Shown: positions 54,947 to 63,099 of the stretch, piece by piece
How positions within the stretch are numbered: the first letter of the stretch is position 1
Layout: each line of letters starts with the position of its first letter
Made by a program: the position numbers and the translations under genes
The notes under the pieces: generated by a model
What the model saw: the letters and a program-made list of their open reading frames with translations, nothing else
Database searches by the model: none
What the model was told of the DNA's origin: nothing
NCBI RefSeq assembly: GCF_016904945.1
Contig: NZ_JADIKF010000036.1
Location: 10,505-74,504, forward strand
Direction: 5' to 3'
DNA length: 64,000 nucleotides
From: Dyella mobilis
Lineage (GTDB): Bacteria; Pseudomonadota; Gammaproteobacteria; Xanthomonadales; Rhodanobacteraceae

Positions 54947-55345
54947 ATGGATATGTTCGACTGGGTGGATTTCGAGGATGGCAGGGCGCGGTTTTCCGGT
55001 GGCATACGCGGCTGGGATGAGCTGGGCCACGAGACGTTTTGCGTGGAATTGAACGGCGATCCCCGATACGGCGAAGCCGTTACGGTTTTCGAGCAGGAAG
55101 GGGATAACTTCGGCTTGGAAATTATTTCCTTCGGCTACCACTCGACAGGTTATGTCGGCATGCCGGCGTCCACGCGGGCCCCTTTTTCGGCGGTCGATAT
55201 TGAAAAGATCAAGAGCATGGTGACGCGGCTGGCAGATATCGTGTCCCAATGCGATCACCCTCCGTTTGTGCTCTCACGCGGCATAACCTCCAGGTACACC
55301 GGGAAAGTGGTGTTCCAGGACGGCTGGATCAATGCGATGACCTAG
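54947..55345 (+). CDS. Paralogous hypothetical protein, copy 1 (candidate immunity)
   Basis: 132 residues. MDMFDWVDFEDGRARFSGGIRGWDELGHETFCVEL...ITVxDHPPFVLSRGITSRYTGKVVFQDGWIN; 80 percent or so alike to the protein at 55887. It has no signal, suiting a cytoplasmic neutraliser. The region just before ATG (GGAAGTAATCC) is duplicated with the gene. Immunity to a nearby T6SS effector is likely but unproven. Confidence 0.68.
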   Translation: MDMFDWVDFEDGRARFSGGIRGWDELGHETFCVELNGDPRYGEAVTVFEQEGDNFGLEIISFGYHSTGYVGMPASTRAPFSAVDIEKIKSMVTRLADIVSQCDHPPFVLSRGITSRYTGKVVFQDGWINAMT

Positions 55346-55368
55346 TTGGTCAATGTCTACAGGGGGAA

Positions 55369-55827
55369 ATGATGAAAAATCACAAGGTGCGCCTTGCGGT
55401 GCGGGCATGGGTTTTGGCTGTAATTACGGGCCTCCTTGCAACGGGTTGCACGGATGTGCAAGTGCACCCCGTGGATCGGGACCAGTCATTGAGCACGATT
55501 TGCATCGTCGTCAATCCAGCTGTTGAAGTCAGCGATTTCGTTGATGTGCTTCGCGCTGGAATTGCCCGCCACAATCTTGCGTCTCAAGTCGTTAGCCAAG
55601 AAGCATCGAAGATCTGCCAGGCCACGCTTACCTATACCGCGCTACGCTCGTGGGACATGAGCCCCTATCTCTCTTACGCCGAGCTTCATTTGTGGCGCGA
55701 TGGCAAACCCATCGGCGATGCCACTTATCATCTGCGCGGCAAAGGAGGTTTGTCGCTGGAAAAATGGGAAGGCACATCAACGAAAATGAATCCGGTTATC
55801 GACAGTCTGCTGAGCCAATACCACTAA
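55369..55827 (+). CDS. Sbal_3080-type lipoprotein
   Basis: 152 residues from ATG 55369 (or 55372). AGGGGGAAATG. Lipobox LLATG-C at about 23-27. STICIVVNPAVEVSDFVDVLRAGIARHNLASQVVSQEASKICQATLTYTALRSWDMSPYLSYAELHLWRDGKPIGDATYHL follows the Sbal_3080 lipoprotein family. An envelope role is likely; possibly an immunity protein kept in the periplasm. Confidence 0.8.
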   Translation: MMKNHKVRLAVRAWVLAVITGLLATGCTDVQVHPVDRDQSLSTICIVVNPAVEVSDFVDVLRAGIARHNLASQVVSQEASKICQATLTYTALRSWDMSPYLSYAELHLWRDGKPIGDATYHLRGKGGLSLEKWEGTSTKMNPVIDSLLSQYH

Positions 55828-55886
55828 ACCCGGTGACCAAATTTTCAGGATAGAATTCGCCGAATGGACCAAAATGGAAGTAATCC

Positions 55887-56288
55887 ATGAATATGTATGA
55901 CTGGGTGGATTTCGAGGACGGCAGGGCACGGTTTTCCGGTGGCATACGCGGTTGGGATGAGCTTCGTCACGAGACATTTTGCGTGGAATTGAACGGTGAG
56001 TCCCGGTATGGCGAAGCCATTACGGTTTTCGAGCAGGAGGGGGACAACTTCGGCTTGGAAATTATCTCCTTCGGCTACAGGCTGGCGGGTGATGCCGGTA
56101 TGCCGGCGTCATCGCGGGATCCTGTTTCGGTGGTCGATATTGAAAAGATCAAAGTCATGGTGGCGCAGTTGATCGATATCGTTGCCCAATGCGATCATCC
56201 CCCGTTCGTACTCTCTCGCGGCATAACCTCCAGGTTCACCGGAAAAGTGGCATTCCAGGACGGCTGGATCAATACGACGGCCCATTGA
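55887..56288 (+). CDS. Paralogous hypothetical protein, copy 2 (candidate immunity)
   Basis: 133 residues, MNMYDWVDFEDGRARFSGGIRGWDELRHETFCVEL..., duplicate of the 54947 gene (940 bp apart). The 50 bp before the start are also duplicated. It ends 36 bp before the PAAR gene, placing it as the most direct immunity candidate. Confidence 0.7.
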   Translation: MNMYDWVDFEDGRARFSGGIRGWDELRHETFCVELNGESRYGEAITVFEQEGDNFGLEIISFGYRLAGDAGMPASSRDPVSVVDIEKIKVMVAQLIDIVAQCDHPPFVLSRGITSRFTGKVAFQDGWINTTAH

Positions 56289-56324
56289 CGGGACACGTGG
56301 AGCAAAGGACACAAGGACGTGGCG

Positions 56325-57365
56325 ATGGTCGATTATTCCGAATCCATAGCAAAGGTATCCAAGGCGTCTTCTTTGGAGGATATCCAGAAGATTGCCGCCA
56401 GTTATCCGGCCAAAGGCACAGGTAAGTGCGGAGTTCTCTACAGCGGACACGTTGGCAAGGTCAGGTCGGAATTGATTGCCCTGGCCCTGGCCGACAAGAT
56501 CGGCTACAGCGTCATCAATAGCACCCCCAGGGCCGGTTTCCTGGTGGCCGCCGAAGTGCCGATCATTGATCGCGTGGCGGGCATCCTGGAGTCGCAAGGC
56601 ATGGAGCGGATGGACGCAAAAGCGGAAGCAGCAAACTTTCTCTATGGTAGCGGGAGTGCCGCGGCAGGCAGCCCCACTTCCTTGAGGGGCTGCTTGTGGG
56701 GGCAGGCATCGCATGAATTCGCCACGTCTTTGAAAGGCGACGTCGTGTTGGTAGCTTCTGCGGCCAGCCCGGATCGCGTTTTCGGCCAGGTCGAAGTGCC
56801 GGCCGTTTTGAACGATAGCGACGTGGCCAGCCTGGGCAAGCAACCGGTAGCGGATTTGCGTGCAGCGAACGCAGCAGGTGGCAGCAAGGCGGTATTGCCC
56901 AAGGTGCAGGCATCGTTCGTACGCGCCGCGCCGCGCGGTATTTTCAACGGCAAAAGCGCATCGGACATCGTTTTGTCCAAAGAGGCGGCGGATGCCTTGG
57001 GCGTCGATTCGTCCAATATGCCAAGCCTGTCCGAGGCACTTTCTTCCGGCATGACATTGGCCCCCATCGGTATGGGCCGCCCCGCGGCGCGACTGACCGA
57101 TATGCATACCTGCCCCATGACTACCGGACCCGCACCGCACGTCGGCGGTCCGATCTGCGCCCCCGGCGCACCCAAGGTTTTGATCGGCGGCTTGCCAGCG
57201 GCGCGTGTGGGGGATGCGGCGATATGCGTGGGTCCGCCGGATTCCTTGTCGGCCGGCTCATCCAAAGTGAAGATCGGCGGGCAGCAGGCTGCGCGATTGG
57301 GCGACGCCACGGAACACGGCGGCGTGGTCGTTCTTGGGTGCTTTACCGTGCTGCTGGGCGGCTGA
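56325..57365 (+). CDS. T6SS effector candidate with C-terminal PAAR domain
   Basis: 346 residues. AAGGA precedes ATG 56325 at 7 bp. Residues about 250-346 are the PAAR spike tip: RPAARLTDMHTCP...HVGGPICAPGAPKVLIGGLPAARVGDAAICVGPPD...KIGGQQAARLGDATEHGG, with likely zinc ligands His/Cys. The N-terminal ~245 residues (GKCGVLYSGHVGKVRSELIALALADKIGY, GDVVLVASAASPDRVFGQVEVPAVL) belong to no family I recognise and are the candidate toxin. Most specialised PAAR effectors carry the PAAR first, so this order is unusual. Confidence 0.83.
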   Translation: MVDYSESIAKVSKASSLEDIQKIAASYPAKGTGKCGVLYSGHVGKVRSELIALALADKIGYSVINSTPRAGFLVAAEVPIIDRVAGILESQGMERMDAKAEAANFLYGSGSAAAGSPTSLRGCLWGQASHEFATSLKGDVVLVASAASPDRVFGQVEVPAVLNDSDVASLGKQPVADLRAANAAGGSKAVLPKVQASFVRAAPRGIFNGKSASDIVLSKEAADALGVDSSNMPSLSEALSSGMTLAPIGMGRPAARLTDMHTCPMTTGPAPHVGGPICAPGAPKVLIGGLPAARVGDAAICVGPPDSLSAGSSKVKIGGQQAARLGDATEHGGVVVLGCFTVLLGG

Positions 57366-57367
57366 GC

Positions 57368-57901
57368 CTACCGGTTTACCTCGCCCAGCAAGGCCTTGGT
57401 GGGAACCTGCATGGTCATCGAGTAGTAGGGCGCATACCCGGAGATGGTCATCACCACCTTGCATGGAATGCTGGCGCGGCCGGCAAGCAGGTTGTTGACG
57501 TCCGCCTTGCTCAAAGCATGATCGGAATTGCCGCCATCCAGGGTCTCGCTGAAAGTCAGCTCGGATGAATAAGCGAACGATGGTGGCTGCCCTTGCTCCG
57601 CCTGACCTGCCGAATCGGTGATGCCGCGCATGAACCGCCGCAGCGAGAACGCATGATCGATAGAGAAATCGGTGTCGCCATCGAGGGAGCAGATCAGCCA
57701 ATGTCCCACGACGGGCAATTTGTCGGTATAGGCTGCAGCAAGAAAACCGGTGTTGGAGTTGAAGGTGAGCTTGTAGGCGTGGCTGGTTTTTTCGAACCGG
57801 ACGAAGCTCACGGTTGCCGGCGGCGCTTGCAGATGCTTGACGCAGCCCGCGCAGCTCAGCAGCAGCGGCACGAACATTAGCTTTTTCACGTAATCACTCA
57901 T
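57368..57901 (-). CDS. Lipoprotein, likely immunity to the adjacent lipase
   Basis: 177 residues from ATG 57901. Lipobox SCAGC at about 19-23 puts it in the periplasm, where a lipase effector would act. The mature part has SFVRFEKTSHAYKLTFNSNTGFLAAAYTDKLPVVGHWLICSLDGDTDFSID. It overlaps the lipase stop by 8 bp; both lie on the reverse strand opposite the VgrG cluster. Family unrecognised; role inferred from pairing. Confidence 0.72.
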   Translation of the reverse strand: MSDYVKKLMFVPLLLSCAGCVKHLQAPPATVSFVRFEKTSHAYKLTFNSNTGFLAAAYTDKLPVVGHWLICSLDGDTDFSIDHAFSLRRFMRGITDSAGQAEQGQPPSFAYSSELTFSETLDGGNSDHALSKADVNNLLAGRASIPCKVVMTISGYAPYYSMTMQVPTKALLGEVNR

Positions 57902-58589
57902 CGGAGCCGTCATCCGTCGGGGCTCCGGTAGTGTTGTCGCGAATGGATAGGTACACCATGCCCGCCACCGACTGCCCATCGCCGGTCACAGTGTGGAACA
58001 GGCCGCCGGCATCCGCGTGATGCGTATTGGAATCCACGTTGATATTCGGTCCGGATGGAATCACCCAGCGTACCCCGAAATTCGCCACATCATCCGACGA
58101 ATCCGACGTGGTCGGGTTGGCGTGGACGTTGATCCAGAACTTCGCCTTGGGCGTTTTTTCCGGGTGGAACGGGATGGCGGAAAAGAGCTCGACCCAAAAA
58201 CCGCTGCCCACCGGATCCAGCGTCACCAGCATCTGCACGTTGTAGCCCGCATCGACGAGCTTGCGCGAAAGGTGCGCCCCGTTCCAGCCACCCAGGCTGT
58301 GACCGACGATATAGACGGGGTTGGATTTGGACGGAATGACGTCGATGACGAACTTTTTGATGTCCGACTCGCTGTGTATTTGATAATACCCAAGGTCGTA
58401 CGACACATAGAGGTCCTTGCTCTTGAGGCCTCCTTCCCAATTATCGAGCATGGTTTTGGGCACCTCGATATTGTGATAAGGCCCTGCAAAGTAATAGGAC
58501 TCTTTGTCGCCCGCGCCTCCAATAAAGAACGCGATGGCCTTTTGCGACTCTGTCGGTGCACCCATGCTGTTTTGCCATCCTTGTGCCAT
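57894..58589 (-). CDS. T6SS lipase effector candidate, GxSxG type
   Basis: 231 residues from ATG 58589. VYIVGHSLGGWNGAHLS gives the nucleophile Ser98; Asp125 (VTLDPVG) and His190/191 (NTHHADAGG) complete a triad. No signal peptide, as expected for a T6SS cargo. Divergent from VgrG (178 bp), followed by a lipoprotein on the same strand. Phospholipase activity on target membranes is the likely function; Tle class not assigned. Confidence 0.75.
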   Translation of the reverse strand: MAQGWQNSMGAPTESQKAIAFFIGGAGDKESYYFAGPYHNIEVPKTMLDNWEGGLKSKDLYVSYDLGYYQIHSESDIKKFVIDVIPSKSNPVYIVGHSLGGWNGAHLSRKLVDAGYNVQMLVTLDPVGSGFWVELFSAIPFHPEKTPKAKFWINVHANPTTSDSSDDVANFGVRWVIPSGPNINVDSNTHHADAGGLFHTVTGDGQSVAGMVYLSIRDNTTGAPTDDGSDE

Positions 58590-58767
58590 TGGTGTTGGCC
58601 TTTTGGGAAAAGGCGAAAACCTGTCCAATCGTCGGGCGACGGTCCCGGGGCCGGCCGCCTTCCGGACGTCAAATCCCTTGACCGGGTATGGTAATGATCC
58701 TATTGGAAAATGCTACCATTCGACCGTCATTAGGGATGACGTCTATTTTTACAAGGAGCGTAGCCGC

Positions 58768-60600
58768 ATGACCGTAGCCATGACGATCGCGTCGGCCAAG
58801 TGCGACGATCTGTATTTCATCGAATTGAATGCGGAAGAACAACTGGGCGAACTGTTCAAGTTTCGCGTCAAGTTCGAATCCCAGGACTCCAATATCGACC
58901 TCACCGCGCTGCTCGGTTCGCCGATGACGGTGACGTTGACCACGGAAAACGGCTTCCTCCGCTATTTCAACGGCATAGTCTGCGAGGCGGCGCAAACCGG
59001 CGTCGCATCGATCGAAAACCTGCTCTACGCGCAATATTCCGTCACGCTGGTGCCAAAACCCTGGCTGCTGGGGCAGATCGTGGATTGCCGCATTTTCACC
59101 AGCATGACCACGGCGGACATTATCAAGCAGCTGTTGAGCGAATCCGGTTACAGCGACGTCAAGCTCAGCCTTACCGGCAACTACACCCCGCGCGAATATT
59201 GCGTGCAATACCGCGAAGATTGCCTGAGCTTCATCCATCGGCTGATGGAGCAGGACGGCATCTATTACTACTTCACCCACGACGAGAGCACGCACACCAT
59301 GGTGCTGGCAGACGGCCTGGGCGCGCACTCCGTCACGGACGGTTTCGCCCTGGTGCCTTATGCATCCCAGGTGGATAGCGTGCTGCGCAGGCAGGCGACG
59401 ATCAACAGCTTTGCTTCGGGACGGGGCGTGGATGCGGCCACCTTCAAGCTGACCGATTACAACCCGCTGAAGCCGAAGGCCTCGTTGCTCTCCAGCGACA
59501 CCACCGATGGCCATCAGCCGGAGGTCAACTACAGCGTATTCGACTTCCCGGGCGCGCACGGCGATGCGGCCCTGGGCCAGCACTATGCCAACGTGCGTGC
59601 CGAGGCATTTACCGCTTCACGCTCGAAACACGTGGCAAGGACCGAGGCCTGCAATGCGCAGATAGGCAGCCTTTTCACGCTGACCAATTTTCCGCGCATG
59701 GAACTCAATCAAGAATACCTGATCACCGGCACAAAAACCTTTATGCATGGCGGCGGACGCGCCTCGGGCAGCGGCGGCGCGCAATCTTTCCAGTGTTATT
59801 TCGACGCGCTCGAAAGCCGCATTCCTTTCCGCAAGGAAATCGAAACCGAAAAGCCGAAGATCGTCGGCCTGCAGACCGCGATAGTTACCGGCAGCAAGAC
59901 CGACGAAGATATCGCGGTTGATCAATACGGTCGCGTGGAAGTCACCTTCCACTGGAATACGCCGGACAAGAAAAACGCCAAGTGTTCCTGCCCGGTGCGC
60001 GTGGCATCGTCCTGGGCTGGCAAGAATTGGGGCGCCGTCAACATTCCGCGCGTAGGCCAGGAAGTAGTGGTGAGTTTTCTGGAAGGCGACCCGGAGCGTC
60101 CATTGATTATCGGCAGCGTCTACAACGCCAGCAACATGCCGCCCTACAGTCTGCCCGACAACAAGACCCGCAGCGGCATCATCAGCCGCAGCCTGCTTGG
60201 CACGGCGGCGGATGCCAACGAATGGCACTTTGAAGACAAGAAGGGAAGCGAAGATTTCTTCATGCATGCACAAAAAGACATGCATCAAGAGATTGAGAAC
60301 GACATGGTGGTAACCATCGATCACGACGAAACCGTGACGATCAAGAACGACCGCTCGCATTCGGTGGGCAACAACGACACGCAAAACGTGAAAAAGGACT
60401 ACACCCTGACCGCAGGCTCGCAGCTCAAGCTCGTTTGCGGTTCCGCCAGCATCACTTTGAAAAGCAGCGGCGAGGTCGAGGTCAATGGCGTCAATCTCAC
60501 CTTCAACGGGCAATCGCAGGTCGGCATCAAGGGCGCGATGACCAGCATCGAAGGCAGTGGCGAGATGCAGGTCTCCGGCGGCCTCATCATGATCGGCTGA
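58768..60600 (+). CDS. vgrG: VgrG spike protein (TssI)
   Basis: 610 residues from ATG 58768 (AAGGAG at 58753-58758; upstream in-frame sequence overlaps the lipase promoter). The N-terminal gp27-like domain (FKFRVKFESQDSNIDLTALLGSPMTV...NYTPREYCVQYREDCLSFIHRLMEQDGIYYYFTHDE) is followed by the gp5-like OB-fold region (VRVASSWAGKNWGAVNIPRVGQEVVVSFLEGDPERPLIIGSVYNASNMPPY) and a C-terminal beta-helix with short repeats (DHDETVTIKNDRSHSVGNNDTQNVKKDYTL). It forms the puncturing trimer. No core T6SS genes nearby. Confidence 0.95.
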   Translation: MTVAMTIASAKCDDLYFIELNAEEQLGELFKFRVKFESQDSNIDLTALLGSPMTVTLTTENGFLRYFNGIVCEAAQTGVASIENLLYAQYSVTLVPKPWLLGQIVDCRIFTSMTTADIIKQLLSESGYSDVKLSLTGNYTPREYCVQYREDCLSFIHRLMEQDGIYYYFTHDESTHTMVLADGLGAHSVTDGFALVPYASQVDSVLRRQATINSFASGRGVDAATFKLTDYNPLKPKASLLSSDTTDGHQPEVNYSVFDFPGAHGDAALGQHYANVRAEAFTASRSKHVARTEACNAQIGSLFTLTNFPRMELNQEYLITGTKTFMHGGGRASGSGGAQSFQCYFDALESRIPFRKEIETEKPKIVGLQTAIVTGSKTDEDIAVDQYGRVEVTFHWNTPDKKNAKCSCPVRVASSWAGKNWGAVNIPRVGQEVVVSFLEGDPERPLIIGSVYNASNMPPYSLPDNKTRSGIISRSLLGTAADANEWHFEDKKGSEDFFMHAQKDMHQEIENDMVVTIDHDETVTIKNDRSHSVGNNDTQNVKKDYTLTAGSQLKLVCGSASITLKSSGEVEVNGVNLTFNGQSQVGIKGAMTSIEGSGEMQVSGGLIMIG

Positions 60601-60609
60601 GAACAACCC

Positions 60610-61134
60610 ATGCTGACGGTCATGCAAGGAGCGCTGGACATGGAGCTCTCCGCGCCCGCGTTGCGTTGTTTGCAATCGGGCATGGCTCCGCGCCCGGCCG
60701 TACGCACCTTGCTCGATCGGGGGCACGGTATCGACGCGTTGAAACTGATGGCGCGGCTGTTGCCAAAGGTCTACGTGGTGGCCTGGTTGTGCGAGTGCGC
60801 ACGCGACGTGCCGCTCGAATGGAATGACCGGGCCGGTGTCGCACTGGCCAATGCATGGGTGCGCGAGCCGAACGAAACACATCGTTATGCGGCGTTGAAT
60901 TTCTGGACGGCCGACCAGAAGCGCACCCTCGGCGCCTGGTTGGCGGCGGCATCAGGCTGGTCCGGCGGCAGCCTCACGCCACCCGGGGCGGCAGCCGTGC
61001 CGCCGCCGGACAAAATGACCGCACTGGCGGCGATGGCGGTCATCAACAAACTGTCCATGCTGGACAGCGTGGCGTTTGAGTGTCGTCGCGAAGCTTTCAT
61101 AGAGCGCGCCATCCATTTGTTGGCGGATGCATAG
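60610..61134 (+). CDS. DUF6931-like T6SS-associated protein
   Basis: 174 residues beginning 10 bp after VgrG. MLTVMQGALDMELSAPALRCLQSGMAPRPAVRTLLDRGHGIDALKLMARLLPKVYVVAWLCECARDVPLEWNDRAGVALANAWVREPNETHRYAALNFWTADQKRTLGAWLAAASGWSGGSL. Matches the alpha-helical DUF6931 family found beside VgrG genes, possibly an adaptor or structural accessory. Function unknown. Confidence 0.72.
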   Translation: MLTVMQGALDMELSAPALRCLQSGMAPRPAVRTLLDRGHGIDALKLMARLLPKVYVVAWLCECARDVPLEWNDRAGVALANAWVREPNETHRYAALNFWTADQKRTLGAWLAAASGWSGGSLTPPGAAAVPPPDKMTALAAMAVINKLSMLDSVAFECRREAFIERAIHLLADA

Positions 61135-61341
61135 CTGCGTCGAGTGCAGTGATCGCCGGATATAAGCGTGGCGGTATGCCATCTGTACTTGTCCACTTTG
61201 CCACTATCTGAATCTGTATTTGCCGCAACGAGGGTCTTACGCTGCCTCCCACCATCCTGGGAAGCACTGCTTTACGGCGGATTTCCATGACTGGCCGCAC
61301 GCTCTTCGCACGCTCAACGACCGCCCTCGTGAGGACTGCTG

Positions 61342-61965
61342 ATGATTCACTCCACCATTCGCCTTACCGCGATCCTGACGTTGCTTTCCGCGACGAGTGC
61401 GATGGCGAACACCTTCCCGGCAGGCATTCCCCAGCTTGAACGAAATCGGGAAATCACCATGGCACTAAGCGCAGCGCCAGCGGAGCTGCGGGTGGACGCC
61501 GGCGTCTATGTGCTCGAGAGTTCCGGGTTTGTGTTGGCCAGGCCGAGTCGCAACGGTTTCAATTGCCTCGTCGAACGCGATATCAATGTAACGGCTCCCG
61601 TTTGTTACGACGCCGAAGGTTCACGCACCACCCTGCAGGCAAGCCTCGAACGGGCGCGGATCACGATGGGCGGCGCCGATGCTGCAAGCGTCGATCGCAT
61701 GATCGATGCGGAATACAGTGCCGGCCGTTTGCACGCGCCCGCAAAGCCCGGCATTGCCTACATGCTCTCCCGCGACTTCGTGCGCCTCGATCCGAAAACG
61801 GGCGTGGCGAAGCCCCTGTATCCGCCGCACGTCATGGTCTATGCGCCATTCCTGCGAAACGAAGATATCGGCGTTGCAAAACCATTCGTGCGCAATCCCT
61901 CGCACGTATGGGTGGAGGCTCCGGGCAAACCCGACGCATGCCTGGTCTTTACCAGCGCAAATTAA
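61342..61965 (+). CDS. Conserved secreted protein, unknown function
   Basis: 207 residues with signal peptide (to about AMAN). The mature part has SGFVLARPSRNGFNCLVERDINVTAPVCYDAEGSRTTLQASLERARITMGG...YPPHVMVYAPFLRNEDIG. GAGG precedes ATG 61342. It lies after the T6SS island. The family is widespread in Proteobacteria but uncharacterised. Confidence 0.75.
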   Translation: MIHSTIRLTAILTLLSATSAMANTFPAGIPQLERNREITMALSAAPAELRVDAGVYVLESSGFVLARPSRNGFNCLVERDINVTAPVCYDAEGSRTTLQASLERARITMGGADAASVDRMIDAEYSAGRLHAPAKPGIAYMLSRDFVRLDPKTGVAKPLYPPHVMVYAPFLRNEDIGVAKPFVRNPSHVWVEAPGKPDACLVFTSAN

Positions 61966-62156
61966 ATTGGCCAGACGGGATGGATGCTGGCCTTTTGTCG
62001 CTCGTCCAGACCATGGGAAAGGGCGATCCACCACACTGGATTCAATCCCTGCCTTCTCAAACCCCAAAGAGATAAAGGGAAGGGTGCAGCCAATCCGCAT
62101 CAACTGACAGGCTTCACTTGTTGGGCTTGTCTTTGCATGATACCTTGCAATACAAG

Positions 62157-62531
62157 ATGACATCGCTAACAAAACCTCCCCAAGAGCCTTCGCGCAGATC
62201 GCAACTCCTCAAAGGCTTGGCCGAATTGGCCGTCCTGAGCAGCATGCGCGACGGACCGCAGTACGGGCTGAGCATCCTGGATCGGCTGAAGGACCAGGCC
62301 GGTCTGGACGTGGCCGAAGGCAGCATCTATCCGCTGCTTCACCGGCTGGAGCGGGCCGGCTCCATCAAGGCGGAATGGCGACTCGATGAAGAGGGTACGC
62401 GCCCTCGCAAATACTACGTACTCACCGCGTCGGGACATCGCGAACTGGATGCCGCGACGGACGAATGGGGGCGCATCAGCCAGGCGCTGAATTCCTTTTT
62501 GAACAGGACGGTTGACCATGATCGGAACTAG
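62157..62531 (+). CDS. PadR family transcriptional regulator, second in the window
   Basis: 124 residues from ATG 62157. QLLKGLAELAVLSSMRDGPQYGLSILDRLKDQAGLDVAEGSIYPLLHRLERAGSIKAEWRLDEEGTRPRKYYVLTASGHREL is the PadR winged helix. Overlaps the next gene by 14 bp. Same regulator-membrane-protein pattern as at 4325/4633, but the partner is longer and no ABC genes follow in the window. Confidence 0.9.
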   Translation: MTSLTKPPQEPSRRSQLLKGLAELAVLSSMRDGPQYGLSILDRLKDQAGLDVAEGSIYPLLHRLERAGSIKAEWRLDEEGTRPRKYYVLTASGHRELDAATDEWGRISQALNSFLNRTVDHDRN

Positions 62532-63078
62532 CCTGGAGACCGCGGGTAGTTGGCTTCGTCGCCTTGATTGGTCACTGCACGCGCTGCCGCAGAACGATCG
62601 CATCGAGATCATCCGCGAAATGCGCTCCCACATCGAAGATCGCATCTCACGAGGCATTGCCGAACGTGACGTTCTTGCCTCACTGGGTTCGCCAGAGGAG
62701 TACGCACGCGACTTCCACGACGAGTTCGAACTTTCCAAGGCACTCGGCAGCCGCGGACTGATCGGCATGTTGCGCGTGGCCGTCTATTGGCTTCCTCGAA
62801 GTGCGGCCGCTTTTCTTGCGCTGATGGCTGTCGGCTGCCTCGGATTGTTCGGCACCGGCGTGGCGGTGACTGCCATGATGCGATTTGTCGATCCGCTGCA
62901 CTGGGGGCTCTGGCTGTCCAGTCACAGCCTCGTGTTTGGATATGCCGCCAACCTCGCCGACGAGCACGAGGTATTTGGCACGTGGATCTATCCCTTTGCC
63001 GTGCTTTGCGCGGTCGGCTGCTGGATGGCGGGGCAGGCGACATTGCTCTGGGCGCTGCGAACCATCGCGCGACGCTGA
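62518..63078 (+). CDS. HAAS/DUF1700-like membrane protein coupled to PadR
   Basis: 186 residues from ATG 62518. The N-terminal soluble segment (DWSLHALPQNDRIEIIREMRSHIEDRISRGIAERDVLASLGSPEEYARDFHDEF) is the HAAS/DUF1700-type domain, then three to four hydrophobic helices. In Firmicutes and others this class pairs with PadR and relays an envelope signal. Starts within the PadR gene. A TTG at 62512 is an alternative. Confidence 0.82.
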   Translation: MIGTSLETAGSWLRRLDWSLHALPQNDRIEIIREMRSHIEDRISRGIAERDVLASLGSPEEYARDFHDEFELSKALGSRGLIGMLRVAVYWLPRSAAAFLALMAVGCLGLFGTGVAVTAMMRFVDPLHWGLWLSSHSLVFGYAANLADEHEVFGTWIYPFAVLCAVGCWMAGQATLLWALRTIARR

Positions 63079-63099
63079 CATAGCCTTCAGGAAAAAAAC

